NCBI RefSeq assembly: GCF_033001325.1
Contig: NZ_CP133111.1
Coordinates: 558,001-622,000 of the forward strand
Reading direction: 5' to 3'
DNA: 64,000 nt
DNA from: Rhodopseudomonas sp. BAL398
GTDB lineage: Bacteria; Pseudomonadota; Alphaproteobacteria; Rhizobiales; Xanthobacteraceae
Shown here: piece by piece, positions 17,537-28,411 of the stretch
Layout of the letters: the number at the start of each line of letters is the position of its first letter
Numbering within the stretch: position 1 is the stretch's first letter
Notes under the pieces: model-generated
The model's input: only the letters and a program-made list of their open reading frames with translations
The model's database searches: none
What the model was told of the DNA's origin: nothing
Position numbers and translations under genes: made by a program

Positions 17537-17569
17537 CACCAAGCAAAAAAGCACCGACAGGAGAGAGTA

Positions 17570-18205
17570 ATGCGTCATACGATTTCGGGAGTGATCGCGG
17601 CGTTGGCCGTCTTGACCGTGGGCGCCGCGCCCGCGATGGCGTGCGGCGGCGGGTTGTTCGGCGGCGGCTGCGCGCCATGCGGCCATGCCTATGTCAGCCC
17701 CTGCGCGCCGCAGGTTTACGATGGCTACGGCTATGGCTACGGCGTCGTCGAGACCTATCAGCGGCTGCCGGATCCGACCCGCTATTATTACGTCGATCAG
17801 GGGCCGACCTATACCGGCCCGGGCAATTTCGCGCCGGTGCCGTTCTATCAGGAGCGCGCCGTGTCGGTCTCGGCCGGTTACGGCTATCGCGGCGGCCGCT
17901 ATGCCAATGCCATCACGCATTATTACGACGGGGCGCCGGCCTGGCGCGGGCCTGCGATCTACAGCTATCGCTCGCGCAGCCATGCCCGGCCGTGGCGCGT
18001 CCACAGCCGCCATTACGCCGATATGCGCCGCACCCATCGCGGCGAGGTCTATCGCGGCCACATGCGGCGCGATGGCATGTATCGCGGCTACGGGCATCGC
18101 AGCATGCATCAAGGTATGCGTCATGACATGCGCTACGGCGCGCCGCGCTATTCGCACCATGCGCCGCGCCATCATTATCGCGCGCCGCCGCGCCGCTATT
18201 ACTGA
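17570..18205 (+). CDS. Exported Cys/Tyr/His-rich hypothetical protein
   Basis: A 211-residue protein with a signal peptide (ALAVLTVGAAPAMA). A Cys-Gly-rich patch (CGGGLFGGGCAPCGHAYVSPC) follows, then a Tyr/Gly/Arg/His-rich low-complexity body ending in YRAPPRRYY. Four closely spaced cysteines could form disulfides or bind metal. The start follows a GGAGAGAG site by five bases. Likely a periplasmic or surface structural protein; family unknown. Confidence 0.65.
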   Translation: MRHTISGVIAALAVLTVGAAPAMACGGGLFGGGCAPCGHAYVSPCAPQVYDGYGYGYGVVETYQRLPDPTRYYYVDQGPTYTGPGNFAPVPFYQERAVSVSAGYGYRGGRYANAITHYYDGAPAWRGPAIYSYRSRSHARPWRVHSRHYADMRRTHRGEVYRGHMRRDGMYRGYGHRSMHQGMRHDMRYGAPRYSHHAPRHHYRAPPRRYY

Positions 18206-18278
18206 TCCGGGCCCGACTGGCCTGTGGCGCCCGTTCGCAGCGATGCGAGCGGGCGTTTGCTGTTGGGTTGAGTGGGCG

Positions 18279-19097
18279 CTAGCCCATCAGGCCGAGCCGG
18301 CTGGCGCCGATATAGAGCGCCAGCACCGCGGCATTGGAGACGTTCAGGCTCTTGATCTCGCCCGGCATGTCGAGCCGCGCCACCACATTGCAGGTCTGCC
18401 GGGTCAATTGCCGCAGCCCCTTGCCCTCGGCGCCCAGCACCAGCGCCAGCGGCTGGCGCAGCGCCACGGCGCCGAGATCGTCGCCGCCTTCGCTGTCGAG
18501 CCCGACGGTGAGGAAGCCGCGGTCGTTGAGGTCGGTCAGCGCCCGCGCCAGATTCGGCACCAGCACCAGCGGCACCAGTTCCAGCGCGCCGGAGGCGGAT
18601 TTCGCCAGAACCCCGGTGGCCTCCGGGCTGTGGCGCGCGGTGGTGACGATCGCCTTGACGGCGAACGCCGCCGCCGAGCGCATGATCGCCCCGACATTGT
18701 GCGGATCGGTGATCTGGTCGAGCACCAGCACGATGCCGTCCGACGGCAGGTCTGCGATATCGGGCGCGTCGAGCGGTTCGACCTCGGCGAGCAGGCCCTG
18801 ATGCACCGCATCGGGCCCGAGCCGCTGGTCGATCAGGCTCGGCCGCACCAGCTCCGGCGTGACCCTGGTGTCGATTTTTTCGTCGGCCAGCCGCCGCGCG
18901 GCGTTCTCGGTGAGGAACAGCTTGAGGATCTTGCGCCGGGGATTGCCCAGCGCCGCCGCCACGGTGTGCCAGCCATACAGAATCACCGGGCCGTCGGCGG
19001 GCTCGCGCGGGCCGGGACGGCGGGCAAAACCGGGCGATTTGCCGCGGTCTTTGCCGTCGCGCCGGGCAAAATGGGGATTTCGATCTCGTGGACTCAT
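18279..19097 (-). CDS. rlmB: 23S rRNA (guanosine-2'-O-)-methyltransferase RlmB
   Basis: A 272-residue SpoU/TrmH-family methyltransferase. The N-terminal 50 residues are a basic tail, then an L30e-like substrate-binding domain begins at LYGWHTVAAALGNP. The SPOUT catalytic domain has the three motifs DPHNVGAIMRSAAAF, LVLGAEGKGLRQL and MPGEIKSLNVSNAAVLALY, which form the S-adenosylmethionine knot. RlmB methylates a single guanosine of 23S rRNA (G2251 in E. coli). I chose the ATG at 19097, just before the basic tail. It is divergent from tRNA-Tyr. Confidence 0.88.
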   Translation of the reverse strand: MSPRDRNPHFARRDGKDRGKSPGFARRPGPREPADGPVILYGWHTVAAALGNPRRKILKLFLTENAARRLADEKIDTRVTPELVRPSLIDQRLGPDAVHQGLLAEVEPLDAPDIADLPSDGIVLVLDQITDPHNVGAIMRSAAAFAVKAIVTTARHSPEATGVLAKSASGALELVPLVLVPNLARALTDLNDRGFLTVGLDSEGGDDLGAVALRQPLALVLGAEGKGLRQLTRQTCNVVARLDMPGEIKSLNVSNAAVLALYIGASRLGLMG

Positions 19098-19303
19098 GGG
19101 TTGCTTGTCCCATGCGGCCGGAACAATGGCAATTTCATTGCTCGTGCGACCAACGGCCCCGGATATTCGTCCGGGATTGGTTGACTTTGGGGTCCGGCTT
19201 CGCCCATAACCCCGCTTGATTGGATGCCCGCGTGCGGGCTCGCTTTTGCGCCAACCGACCTTTTCAACATCTTCAGGATGGACAGGGGCTGGCGGCGTCG
19301 AGC

Positions 19304-19389
19304 GGGGGAGTGTCCCGAGTGGCAAAGGGAGCTGACTGTAAATCAGCCGTCTTATGACTTCGAAGGTTCGAGTCCTTCTTCCCCCACCA
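19304..19389 (+). tRNA. tRNA-Tyr (anticodon GTA)
   Basis: Acceptor GGGGGAG pairs with TTCCCCC. The anticodon loop is CTGTAAA (GTA), there is a long variable arm (CGTCTTATGACTTCG) as expected for a class II tRNA, the T-loop is TTCGAGTC, and CCA is encoded. Confidence 0.95.
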
Positions 19390-19494
19390 ATCTTCCCCGG
19401 CGATCTGATTTCACTAGCTATATGCCCTTCGGGGTCCCGGTTTTTGAGGTCGTTTTCGGCGGTATGACCGAACGGGCGACATCGGCGTGGCGGA

Positions 19495-21411
<1,917 letters not shown>

Positions 21412-21420
21412 CGTGCGCTC

Positions 21421-21472
21421 CGAGATTTCGTAATCGGGTTACGAGATTTCGTATATTACGAAATTTCGTAAT
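21421..21472. promoter_or_regulatory. Three palindromic upstream activator sites
   Basis: The 18-bp perfect palindrome ATTACGAAATTTCGTAAT lies at 21455-21472. A one-mismatch relative TACGAGATTTCGTA is at 21440-21453 and a partial copy CGAGATTTCGTAA at 21421-21433. Centres are 17 and 21 bp apart and lie 60-110 bp upstream of the -24/-12 promoter, the normal range for enhancer sites of a sigma-54 activator. They also sit directly before the activator's own start, so autoregulation is likely. Confidence 0.8.
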
Positions 21473-21526
21473 CAGCAAATTTGCGCCAAGCGCTGCGGCA
21501 ATTGGCCAAGTTCGCCGCCAGGCTGC

Positions 21527-21542
21527 TGGCACGGTCCTTGCG
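21527..21542 (+). promoter_or_regulatory. Sigma-54 (-24/-12) promoter of the cyanate operon
   Basis: TGGCACGGTCCTTGCG matches the consensus TGGCAC-N5-TTGC exactly, with the GG and GC dinucleotides 12 bp apart. Transcription should start near 21553, about 20 bases before the first gene. Confidence 0.88.
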
Positions 21543-21574
21543 TTTTGACGGTATCGCGTCAGGCAGGAGGGATC

Positions 21575-22960
21575 ATGTCCACATTCGATAACCCGTTCGA
21601 CCCAGATCGACGACTTCACGCATCGGGCTGCAGCTGCGGCCACCATGCCAGCGAGGCCGAGCACCAGGCTTCCACGCAGCTGCAGGCCCAGGCAGCGCTC
21701 GAGAGCGAGCAGACACGCTATCAGGGCGTGGTGGCGTCCGCGGTGATGCGGGCGATGTTTCCGCATGATGCCACTCGTCGGGCATTCCTGAAATCCGTTG
21801 GGGCCGCGACCGCGCTGGCCGCGGTGTCGCAGTTCTTCCCGTTGAAATCCGCCACCGAAGCCTTTGCCGAAGGCGGGCCACTGGAAAAGAAGGACCTCAA
21901 GGTCGGCTTCATCCCGATCACCTGCGCGACGCCGATCATCATGGCGAAGCCGATGGGATTTTATGAGAAATACGGCCTCAACGTTGATGTCATCAAAACC
22001 GCGGGCTGGGCGGTGGTGCGCGACAAGACCATCAACAAGGAATATGACGCGGCGCACATGCTGTCGCCGATGCCGATCGCCATCAGCATGGGAGTGGGAT
22101 CCAATCCGATCCCCTACACCATGCCGGCGGTGGAAAACATCAATGGCCAGGCGATCACGCTGGCGATGAAGCACAAGGACAAGCGCGATCCGAAGGACTG
22201 GAAGGGCTTCAAATTCGCGGTGCCGTTCGACTATTCGATGCACAACTATCTGCTGCGCTACTATCTGGCCGAGCACGGCATCGATCCCGACGTCGACGTT
22301 CAGATCCGCGCGGTGCCGCCGCCCGAAATGGTCGCCAATCTGCGCGCCGACAACATCGACGGCTATCTCGCGCCCGACCCGATGAACCAGCGTGCGGTCT
22401 ATGACGGTGTCGGCTTCATCCATATCCTGACCAAGGATATCTGGGATGGCCATCCGTGCTGCGCTTTTGCCGCCTCGCAGGAATTCGTCACCACGATGCC
22501 GAACACCTATGGGGCGCTGCTGAAATCGATCATCGAGGCCACGGCCTTTGCCCATAAGCCCGAGAACCGCAAGCAGATCGCCGCGGCCATCGCGCCGGCG
22601 AATTATCTGAACCAGCCGCCGATCGTGCTGGAGCAGATCCTCACCGGCACCTTCGCCGACGGGCTCGGCAACATCGTCAAGCAGCCGAACCGGATCGATT
22701 TCGATCCGTTCCCGTGGCAGTCCTTCGCGGTCTGGATCATGACCCAGATGAAGCGCTGGGGGCAGGTCAAGGGCGACATCGACTATGCGGGCATCGCCTC
22801 TCAGGTCTATCTCGCCACCGACACCGCCAAGCTGATGAAGGAGGCCGGTCTGACGCCGCCGACCGCCACCACCAAGTCGTTTTCGGTGATGGGCAAGTCG
22901 TTCGACGGCACCAAGCCGGAGGAATACCTCGCCAGCTTCAAGATCAAGAAGGCATCGTGA
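21575..22960 (+). CDS. cynA: Cyanate/nitrate-type ABC transporter substrate-binding protein
   Basis: A 461-residue NrtA/CmpA/CynA-family binding protein. A Cys/His-rich N-terminus (SGCSCGHH) precedes a twin-arginine signal (TRRAFLKSVGAATALAAVSQFF), so it is exported folded through Tat. The mature domain has the family's KVGFIPITCATPIIMAKPMGFYEKYGL start and a DNIDGYLAPDPMNQRAV ligand-side segment. The ATG at 21575 has an AGGAGG site. It heads an operon with a permease, ATPase and cyanase, so cyanate is the likely ligand. The symbol is inferred from context, since nitrate and bicarbonate relatives look alike. Confidence 0.82.
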   Translation: MSTFDNPFDPDRRLHASGCSCGHHASEAEHQASTQLQAQAALESEQTRYQGVVASAVMRAMFPHDATRRAFLKSVGAATALAAVSQFFPLKSATEAFAEGGPLEKKDLKVGFIPITCATPIIMAKPMGFYEKYGLNVDVIKTAGWAVVRDKTINKEYDAAHMLSPMPIAISMGVGSNPIPYTMPAVENINGQAITLAMKHKDKRDPKDWKGFKFAVPFDYSMHNYLLRYYLAEHGIDPDVDVQIRAVPPPEMVANLRADNIDGYLAPDPMNQRAVYDGVGFIHILTKDIWDGHPCCAFAASQEFVTTMPNTYGALLKSIIEATAFAHKPENRKQIAAAIAPANYLNQPPIVLEQILTGTFADGLGNIVKQPNRIDFDPFPWQSFAVWIMTQMKRWGQVKGDIDYAGIASQVYLATDTAKLMKEAGLTPPTATTKSFSVMGKSFDGTKPEEYLASFKIKKAS

Positions 22961-22981
22961 TCACGACGACGCCGGTCAAGT

Positions 22982-23014
22982 CCTTCGACCTTCCCCTTCG
23001 GGGGTGGTCGAAGG
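22982..23014 (+). other. Intercistronic stem-loop with UUCG tetraloop
   Basis: CCTTCGACC pairs with GGTCGAAGG, and inside it CCCC pairs with GGGG around a TTCG tetraloop. There is no T-run afterwards, so it is not a complete intrinsic terminator. It lies between the binding protein and permease genes, where a hairpin can protect the upstream message and lower downstream expression. Confidence 0.7.
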
Positions 23015-23045
23015 TTGCGAGATCTCGCCTGGGTGGAGACAATTG

Positions 23046-23885
23046 ATGACCAGTTCTCTTCGCGTCCGCGCCGCGGTCGTCTCGATTGCGATCTTCCTCG
23101 CCTTCATCGGCGTCTGGCACATCGCGACCCGAGGCACCGGCGCGGTCGCCGAGATGAGTCCGGAATACGCGGCGCTGATGGGCGCGACCGCGACGCAGGG
23201 CAAATCGGCGATGCCGGGTCCGCTCGAGGTCGGCGCGAAATTGTGGGAACACCTCAAGAATCCGTTCTACGACAAGGGGCCGAACGACAAGGGCATCGGC
23301 ATTCAGATCGGCTATTCGATCGCGCGGGTCGCGCTCGGCTATCTGCTGGCGGTCGCGGTGGCGATCCCGCTCGGCTTCCTGATCGGGATGTCGCCGCTGA
23401 TCAACAAGGCGCTCGATCCGTTCATCCAGGTGCTGAAGCCGATCTCGCCGCTCGCCTGGATGCCGCTGGCGCTCTACACCATCAAGGATTCAAACCAGTC
23501 GGCGATCTTCGTGATCTTCATCTGCTCGGTGTGGCCGATGCTGCTCAACACCGCGTTCGGTGTCGCCGCGGTGCGCAAAGAGTGGATCAATGTGGCGCGG
23601 ACCTTGGAGGTCGGCCATCTGCGCCGCGCCTTCACGGTGATCCTGCCCGCTGCCGCGCCGACCATCCTCACCGGGATGCGGATCTCGATCGGCATCGCCT
23701 GGCTGGTGATCGTCGCCGCCGAGATGCTGGTCGGCGGCACCGGCATCGGCTACTTCGTGTGGAATGAATGGAACAATCTCTCGATCACCAATGTGATCAT
23801 CGCGATCCTGGTGATCGGAGTGGTCGGCATGCTGCTCGACCAGATCCTCGCGCGGTTCACCCGCATGGTGACGTTTCCGGAGTGA
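23046..23885 (+). CDS. cynB: Cyanate ABC transporter permease
   Basis: A 279-residue integral membrane protein of the NrtB/SsuC-type permease family with about six hydrophobic segments. The cytoplasmic EAA-like loop is near residues 190-215 (EVGHLRRAFTVILPAAAPTILTGMRISIGIAW). The GWRISIGI-like and AEMLVGGTGIGYFVWNEWN endings are typical of this group. The ATG at 23046 follows GGAGA; upstream in-frame starts fall inside the stem-loop and are unlikely. It pairs with the ATPase encoded five bases downstream. Confidence 0.85.
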   Translation: MTSSLRVRAAVVSIAIFLAFIGVWHIATRGTGAVAEMSPEYAALMGATATQGKSAMPGPLEVGAKLWEHLKNPFYDKGPNDKGIGIQIGYSIARVALGYLLAVAVAIPLGFLIGMSPLINKALDPFIQVLKPISPLAWMPLALYTIKDSNQSAIFVIFICSVWPMLLNTAFGVAAVRKEWINVARTLEVGHLRRAFTVILPAAAPTILTGMRISIGIAWLVIVAAEMLVGGTGIGYFVWNEWNNLSITNVIIAILVIGVVGMLLDQILARFTRMVTFPE

Positions 23886-23890
23886 GCGCG

Positions 23891-24784
23891 ATGACCGAGA
23901 AGTTCATATCGATCGAGGGCATCGCCAAGCGCTACCCCGGCGCCGATGGCGGCGAGATCTCGGTGTTCGAAAATCTGTGGCTGTCGATGCAGCGTGGTGA
24001 GTTCGGCTGCGTGATCGGCCATTCGGGCTGCGGCAAGACCACGGTGCTCAATATCCTGGCCGGACTTGATCAGCCGAGCGAGGGCACCGTGATCGTCGAC
24101 AGCCAGGCGATCGAAGGCACCAGCCTCGACCGCGCGGTGATCTTCCAAAGCCATGCGCTGCTGCCGTGGCGCACCGTGATGGGCAACGTCGCCTATGCGG
24201 TGACCTCGAAATGGCGGCACTGGGACAAGGCCAAGGTCAAGGCCCACGCCCAGAGCTTCATCGATCTGGTCGGGCTCACCGGCGCCGAGCACAAGCGGCC
24301 GTCGGAACTGAGTGGCGGCATGAAGCAGCGCGTCGGCATTGCGCGGGCGCTGTCGATCACGCCGAAGATGATGCTGATGGACGAGCCGTTCTCGGCGCTC
24401 GACGCGCTGACCCGCGGCTCGCTGCAGGACGAGGTCCGGCGCATTTGTCTGGAGACCGGGCAGACCACCTTCATGATTACGCACGACGTCGATGAGGCGA
24501 TGTATCTGGCCGACAAGATTTTCCTGATGACCAACGGCCCCGGCGCGGTGCTGGCCGAGGTGGTGGAGAATCCGCTGCCGAAGGATCGCGCCCGGATCGA
24601 CCTGCACCGACACCCGTCCTACTACGCGCTGCGCAACCATATCGTCGATTTCCTGGTGACGCGCAGCAAGACCTTCACCGCCGAGACGCCGGACCACGAT
24701 CCGCGCCGAGTGCCGGTGGTGCGGCCGCAGCCGGCCGAGCCTGCGCTGGTGCCCGCCGCCGCGCCGGCGACCGCGCGCCGATGA
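23891..24784 (+). CDS. cynD: Cyanate ABC transporter ATP-binding protein
   Basis: A 297-residue ABC ATPase. It has Walker A GHSGCGKTT, Q-loop FQSHALLPWRTV, signature LSGGMKQRVGIARAL, Walker B MLMDEPFSALD and the H-loop in MITHDVDEA. This is a single-domain importer ATPase of the NrtD/CynD/TauB group. The C-terminal 40 residues are a Pro/Ala-rich tail not needed for catalysis. It starts five bases after the permease stop, so the two are translated together. Confidence 0.87.
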   Translation: MTEKFISIEGIAKRYPGADGGEISVFENLWLSMQRGEFGCVIGHSGCGKTTVLNILAGLDQPSEGTVIVDSQAIEGTSLDRAVIFQSHALLPWRTVMGNVAYAVTSKWRHWDKAKVKAHAQSFIDLVGLTGAEHKRPSELSGGMKQRVGIARALSITPKMMLMDEPFSALDALTRGSLQDEVRRICLETGQTTFMITHDVDEAMYLADKIFLMTNGPGAVLAEVVENPLPKDRARIDLHRHPSYYALRNHIVDFLVTRSKTFTAETPDHDPRRVPVVRPQPAEPALVPAAAPATARR

Positions 24785-24812
24785 TTTTCTGTTCGACCCC
24801 CAGGAGCGACCC

Positions 24813-25301
24813 ATGAAGCGAAGCGACCTCACCGAAAAACTGCTCGACATCAAGCGCGACAATGGCTGGAGCTGGAAGCACATCTGCGAGCAGATCGGCG
24901 GATTCTCCGATGTCCTGATCGTCGGCGCCTGCCTCGGCCAGATGAAGCTGACCAAGCCGCAGGCCGCCAAGGCAGCCGAGCTGTTCGGGCTGACGAAATC
25001 CGAGGCCGCGATGCTCAATGAAGTGCCGATGCGCGGCGAGGGCGTAGCGATGCCGCCGACCGATCCTTTGATCTATCGGCTCTACGAGTTGATCATGGTC
25101 AACGGCCCGGCCTGGAAGGCGCTGATCGAGGAGGAATTCGGCGACGGCATCATGTCGGCGATCGATTTCGACATGGCGCTGGAGCGGCTCGCAGATCCCA
25201 AGGGCGACCGCGTCAAGATCTCGATGTCGGGCAAATTCCTGCCGTTCAAATATTACGGCGCCACCGGCAACAATCTGGCGCTGGGGTTGAAGGAAGAATA
25301 A
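24813..25301 (+). CDS. cynS: Cyanase (cyanate hydratase)
   Basis: A 162-residue cyanase, full length. The N-terminal helical domain (residues 1-80) resembles a helix-turn-helix. The C-terminal catalytic domain has the YRLYELIMVNGPAWKALIEEEFGDGIMSAIDF segment, which contains the conserved Arg, Glu and Ser active-site residues of the decameric enzyme. It converts cyanate and bicarbonate to ammonia and two CO2, feeding nitrogen assimilation. Preceded by CAGGAG and followed by a long hairpin that probably ends the operon. Sigma-54 control of the operon fits a nitrogen-source role. Confidence 0.95.
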   Translation: MKRSDLTEKLLDIKRDNGWSWKHICEQIGGFSDVLIVGACLGQMKLTKPQAAKAAELFGLTKSEAAMLNEVPMRGEGVAMPPTDPLIYRLYELIMVNGPAWKALIEEEFGDGIMSAIDFDMALERLADPKGDRVKISMSGKFLPFKYYGATGNNLALGLKEE

Positions 25302-25310
25302 GCGCGCGTC

Positions 25311-25351
25311 CCGGGCGCTATGCGGCATCGTTGATGCCGGATAGCGCCCGG
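25311..25351 (+). terminator. Hairpin closing the cyanate operon
   Basis: CCGGGCGCTAT pairs perfectly with ATAGCGCCCGG, and inside it CGGCATC pairs with GATGCCG around GTT. No T-run follows, so it may terminate only partly or protect the 3' end. Confidence 0.65.
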
Positions 25352-25559
25352 CCGGTCGCCACGGCATTGTTTCGTAACCGGGTGGCAGGCTGCGCGAACT
25401 GACCCCGACAAACGGCAGAAACCGAATCGCAGCTCACGAATTGACGCTCTGCGGCCACTTTTTTCTGGAGTTCTTCGTCGGCGCGCAGGACGAACCAATC
25501 GGCCAATCAGGCGTTTCATGGTTCCGGGGATCGAACCATCGGTAACGTCAGGCGTGTGA

Positions 25560-27641
25560 ATGCGAACTCAGAATTCTCTATGGCGACGGGCCCCAGCCCG
25601 ACGCGCGGCGCTGTTGATCGACGGCGCCGCCTATTATGGAGCGTTGCGGACATCGCTGCTAGCGGCCGAAAACACGGTGTTTCTGGTCGGTTGGGACCTG
25701 CACAGCGCGACCAGGCTGGTCGATTCCAGCGGGCAGGCCGATGACGGCTTTCCGGATAGACTCGGCGAATTCCTTCAGGCCCTGCTGCAGCGCCGGCCGT
25801 CCTTGCGGATCCACATTCTGGTCTGGGAGGCGCCGATCATCTATGCGGGCGAGCGCGAATGGTTCCTGGCCCATGGCTTCGGCGCTGGCAATCTGGATCG
25901 GCTGATCCTGCGCCGCGACACCTGCCTGCCGCTCGGCTCCGCCCAGCATCAGAAGATCGCCGTGGTCGACGACAGCGTCGCCTTCGTCGGCGGCTGCGAT
26001 CTCACGATCCGACGCTGGGACACCGATGCGCATGCTTTGGAGAACCATCATCGCGTCGATCCGAACGGGGTCGCCTATCCGCCGTTCCATGACCTGCAGA
26101 TGGCGGTGGACGGCGACGCCGCCCGCAGCATCGCCGAACTGGCGCGGGAACGCTGGGCCCGCAGCGCGGCCGGAGCAGCGCCGCCGCTCGGCCCTGCGCT
26201 GGACCGGTGGCCCGACGGCGTGTCGCCGGACTTCGAGGATGTGGAGATCGGAATTTCGCGCACCGAGCCGGCGCTCGACGCCAGCGCCGAAGTCCGCGAG
26301 GTGGAGCAGCTCTATTTCGACATGATCGACGGCGCGGAGCACACGATCTACATCGAAAACCAGTTTCTCAGCGCCGAGGGCATTGCCCGGCGACTGGTGG
26401 AGCGGATGCAGGCGCGTCCCGCGCTCGAACTGCTGATGATCGGGCCGAAGACGCATGCGTCCTGGATCGAGGCGCGGGCGATGCGCAACGGGCGGCTGGA
26501 ATTCATCCGAGCCTTTGCGGCGGCGGGGTTGCTGGACCGGGTGCGGTTGCTCTATCCGCGGGTGCAGGATGGCGGCGCCGAGGCGGCCGTGATGGTCCAT
26601 GCCAAACTGATGATCGTCGACGATCGCTATTTGCGGGTCGGCTCGGCAAATCTCAATAACCGGTCGATGGGCGCCGATTCGGAATGCGATCTGGTGATCG
26701 AGGCCGACGACGCGCCGCAGCGCCGCGCCATCGCGCAGATCCGCAACAGGCTGATCGGCATTCATTGTGGCGTCAGCGCCGAGGATGTCGCCGAAACGTT
26801 GTCGCGTGCCCGCTCGCTGTTGGCGGTGACCGAACTGACGGGCAACGGACACAGCCTGGAGGAGGTCGATGACGGCATCCCGGATCCGGCCGAACTCTCC
26901 GGCATGATGGAGCCGATTGCCGACCCAAGCCGCCCGCTGGAATTGTCCTCGACCGCCTCGACCACGCTGTCGGCGTCGCTGAAACTGGCCGGTCTGGTGG
27001 CGGCGATTGCCGCCCTGGCCCTGGGCTGGCGCTTCACGCCGCTGTACGATTATGTGAATTTCGACTGGCTGTCGCAGACCATCGAATCGCTGCAGGGCAA
27101 TCCGATCGCGCCGCTGGTGGTGGTGGCGCTGTTTGTCGTCGGCGGTTTTCTATTGTTTCCGGTCACGGTGTTGATTGCGGCGACCAGCGCCGCGCTCGGC
27201 CCCTGGATCGGTCTCGGTTCGGCGACCATGGGTGCCTTGTGCAGCGCCTCGATCATTTACTTGATCGGCCGCGCGATGGGCATGGAGCCGGTTCGCTCGC
27301 TGATCGGAGACCGGCTCGACCGCTTTACCGGGGCGATCAAGGGCAATGGCATCGTCTCGGTGGTGCTGATCCGGATGGTGCCGGTGGCGCCGTTCTCTTT
27401 GGTGAATCTCGCGGCGGGCGCCAGCGGCATCAAGTTTTCGGATTTTCTGTTGGGCACGCTGCTGGGCATGGCGCCCGGCCTGATCGCGATGACGGCGTTC
27501 GGATCGCAACTGGTCGATCTGCTGACGCGGCCGAGCTGGATCAATATCGGCATCCTCGCCGCCAGCGCGGCGGCGTGGATCGCAATCTCGTTCGCGGCGC
27601 AGTTCGTGGTGACCTGGTTCAGCCGCCGTCGGCGCGCATGA
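25560..27641 (+). CDS. Phospholipase D-like protein fused to a VTT/DedA membrane domain
   Basis: A 693-residue two-part protein. Residues 1-430 hold a phospholipase D/transphosphatidylase pair of HKD motifs: HQKIAVVDDSVAFVGG near 125 and HAKLMIVDDRYLRVGSANLNNRSMG near 350. From about 470 to the end is a polytopic membrane domain of the VTT (SNARE-associated/DedA) type, with a GLGSATMGALCSASIIYLIGRAMG loop and VVLIRMVPVAPFSLVNLAAGASG. The enzyme half should act on phospholipids at the membrane. The stop codon overlaps the start of an EEP-family gene, suggesting a joint role. The weakest point is the start: no clear ribosome binding site. Confidence 0.88.
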   Translation: MRTQNSLWRRAPARRAALLIDGAAYYGALRTSLLAAENTVFLVGWDLHSATRLVDSSGQADDGFPDRLGEFLQALLQRRPSLRIHILVWEAPIIYAGEREWFLAHGFGAGNLDRLILRRDTCLPLGSAQHQKIAVVDDSVAFVGGCDLTIRRWDTDAHALENHHRVDPNGVAYPPFHDLQMAVDGDAARSIAELARERWARSAAGAAPPLGPALDRWPDGVSPDFEDVEIGISRTEPALDASAEVREVEQLYFDMIDGAEHTIYIENQFLSAEGIARRLVERMQARPALELLMIGPKTHASWIEARAMRNGRLEFIRAFAAAGLLDRVRLLYPRVQDGGAEAAVMVHAKLMIVDDRYLRVGSANLNNRSMGADSECDLVIEADDAPQRRAIAQIRNRLIGIHCGVSAEDVAETLSRARSLLAVTELTGNGHSLEEVDDGIPDPAELSGMMEPIADPSRPLELSSTASTTLSASLKLAGLVAAIAALALGWRFTPLYDYVNFDWLSQTIESLQGNPIAPLVVVALFVVGGFLLFPVTVLIAATSAALGPWIGLGSATMGALCSASIIYLIGRAMGMEPVRSLIGDRLDRFTGAIKGNGIVSVVLIRMVPVAPFSLVNLAAGASGIKFSDFLLGTLLGMAPGLIAMTAFGSQLVDLLTRPSWINIGILAASAAAWIAISFAAQFVVTWFSRRRRA

Positions 27642-28342
27642 CGGCACGCTCGATCAGACTGATGACGTGGAACGTGCACGGCACCTTCACTCTCAATCCC
27701 GGCTTCGACCTGCCGGGGGTGATCGCGCTCATTCAAAAATGGTCGCCCGACATCATCGCCATTCAGGAGATCGATTCGCGCAGCCGCGACGAGAACCCGT
27801 TCGACCGGCTGCAAAGCGCGCTCGGCGGCAGCAGCATCGGCGCATTGTCGATCGTCACCGCCGATGGCGATTATGGCCAGATGCTGATCAGCCGCTGGCC
27901 CTGGGCGCGCACGCCGATCGTCAACGACATCTCCTTCGGCGAGCGTGAGCCGCGCCGCGCCATCAGCGCCGACATCCTGACCCCGCGCGGACCGCTGCGG
28001 GTGGTCGCGACCCATCTGGGTCTGAGCATTCGCGAGCGGCGCCAGCAGGCCGGCAGCCTGTTGCGGCTGGCCGAGGCGGCCGATCACCCGGCGGTGGTGA
28101 TCGGCGATTTGAACGACTGGTTCTGGATCAATTCGGTGCGCGGTGTGCTGGCGCAACGCCTGCGGATTCGCACCCGCAACAGGACCTTTCCATCGCGTTT
28201 CCCGCTGCTGAAGCTCGACCGCATCTATGGTTGCGGCATTCGCCTGCTGGCCAGTCGCGTCGATCCGGCGGCGCGCGTACTGTCGGACCATCTGCCGGTG
28301 ATTGCCGATATCCGCCTCGATCCGCAACCCGCTATTGTTTGA
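27638..28342 (+). CDS. Endonuclease/exonuclease/phosphatase-family protein
   Basis: A 234-residue member of the EEP superfamily. MTWNVHG near residue 9 provides the metal-site Asn, IIAIQEID near 45 the catalytic Glu, GDLNDW near 150 the Asp/Asn pair, and a terminal SDHLPVIADI the Asp-His pair. The complete set predicts an active metal-dependent phosphodiesterase or phosphatase, possibly acting on lipid headgroups as sphingomyelinase-like relatives do. The ATG overlaps the stop of the phospholipase D-VTT gene by four bases, so the two are translationally coupled. Confidence 0.87.
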   Translation: MTARSIRLMTWNVHGTFTLNPGFDLPGVIALIQKWSPDIIAIQEIDSRSRDENPFDRLQSALGGSSIGALSIVTADGDYGQMLISRWPWARTPIVNDISFGEREPRRAISADILTPRGPLRVVATHLGLSIRERRQQAGSLLRLAEAADHPAVVIGDLNDWFWINSVRGVLAQRLRIRTRNRTFPSRFPLLKLDRIYGCGIRLLASRVDPAARVLSDHLPVIADIRLDPQPAIV

Positions 28343-28411
28343 ACCGTCTTCGTCGTGCGGCCGGCCCCTCGGGTGTCGGCCTATTGGATTTGATCATTTC
28401 AGGAGCCCAAA

